Below, piece after piece: positions 6,659 through 6,717 of a DNA stretch of 6,717 nucleotides. The position numbers and the translations under genes were made by a program. The notes under the pieces are model-generated. The model saw only the letters and a program-made list of their open reading frames with translations, was not told the origin of the DNA and did no database searches. The stretch lies in the NCBI GenBank assembly GCA_024691625.1, contig JAILNL010000211.1, forward strand, positions 1-6,717. The letters are read 5' to 3'. Source of the stretch: Schwartzia sp. (in: firmicutes) (GTDB taxonomy: Bacteria; Bacillota; Negativicutes; Selenomonadales; Selenomonadaceae). The stretch's first letter is position 1. Every line of letters starts with the position of its first letter.

Positions 6659-6717
6659 ATGCTGCAGGTGTACACGGGAACGGGTAAAGGAAAGACCACC
6701 GCAGCTATAGGTCTCTC
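6659..6717 (+). CDS. Corrinoid (cob(I)alamin) adenosyltransferase, CobA/CobO/BtuR type (5' part only)
   Basis: Only the first 19 codons and two further bases are inside the window. They encode MLQVYTGTGKGKTTAAIGL, whose P-loop GTGKGKTT (7-14) directly at the N-terminus is characteristic of the CobA/CobO/BtuR family. Those enzymes transfer adenosyl from ATP to the cobalt of reduced corrinoids. The unrelated PduO-type enzymes have a different N-terminus. GGGGGAG (6647-6653) gives a strong ribosome site 5 bases before the ATG. The gene follows the nitroreductase by 16 bases without a terminator. The family call rests on a short but distinctive motif; another small P-loop ATPase cannot be wholly excluded. 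Confidence 0.82.
   Translation, partial: MLQVYTGTGKGKTTAAIGL

Overview
The window reads as an ordinary chromosomal stretch of an anaerobic or microaerophilic bacterium, with all genes on the + strand. Base composition looks close to 50% GC by eye. Starts are preceded by strong G-rich Shine-Dalgarno sequences, and transcription units end in classical hairpin-plus-T terminators. A TAXI-type TRAP receptor made as a lipoprotein, a DUF1850 protein, a fused TRAP permease, a unimodular QueF and a CobA/CobO-type corrinoid adenosyltransferase together suggest a Firmicutes-related lineage, perhaps Negativicutes, or possibly Synergistetes. That placement is inference; there is no rRNA or other marker to fix it.

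Layout. Positions 1-264 hold the possible tail of an upstream gene, a strong long-hairpin terminator (86-140), a T-rich tract with spaced T-runs, and an extended -10 promoter (TATAAT at 222-227). This promoter drives a solute-transport operon: a TAXI receptor lipoprotein (265-1236), an intergenic terminator hairpin (1254-1279), a small DUF1850 membrane-anchored protein (1300-1791) and a fused 4TM/12TM TRAP permease (1816-3741). A 13-bp hairpin terminator at 3750-3782 closes the unit.

A second promoter (TTGCAA-17 bp-TATGAT, 3804-3832) starts another unit: a PAS-GGDEF-EAL protein with a degenerate GGDEF site and an intact EAL site (3887-5617), queF (5595-6089, overlapping it by 23 bp), a small FMN nitroreductase (6106-6642), and the first 59 bases of a P-loop corrinoid adenosyltransferase gene (6659 to the window end). 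Gaps are 16 bp each and contain no terminator, so one polycistronic message is likely.

How the genes work together. In the first unit the receptor captures a small, probably organic-anion or amino-acid-like solute outside the membrane and hands it to the ion-gradient-driven permease; DUF1850 is a recurrent companion of unknown role. The internal terminator probably makes receptor more abundant than permease. The second unit mixes c-di-GMP breakdown, the preQ0-to-preQ1 step of queuosine synthesis, a flavoenzyme and corrinoid adenosylation. This mix is the most unusual point of the window. I found no CRISPR array, tRNA, rRNA, insertion sequence or clearly new system.
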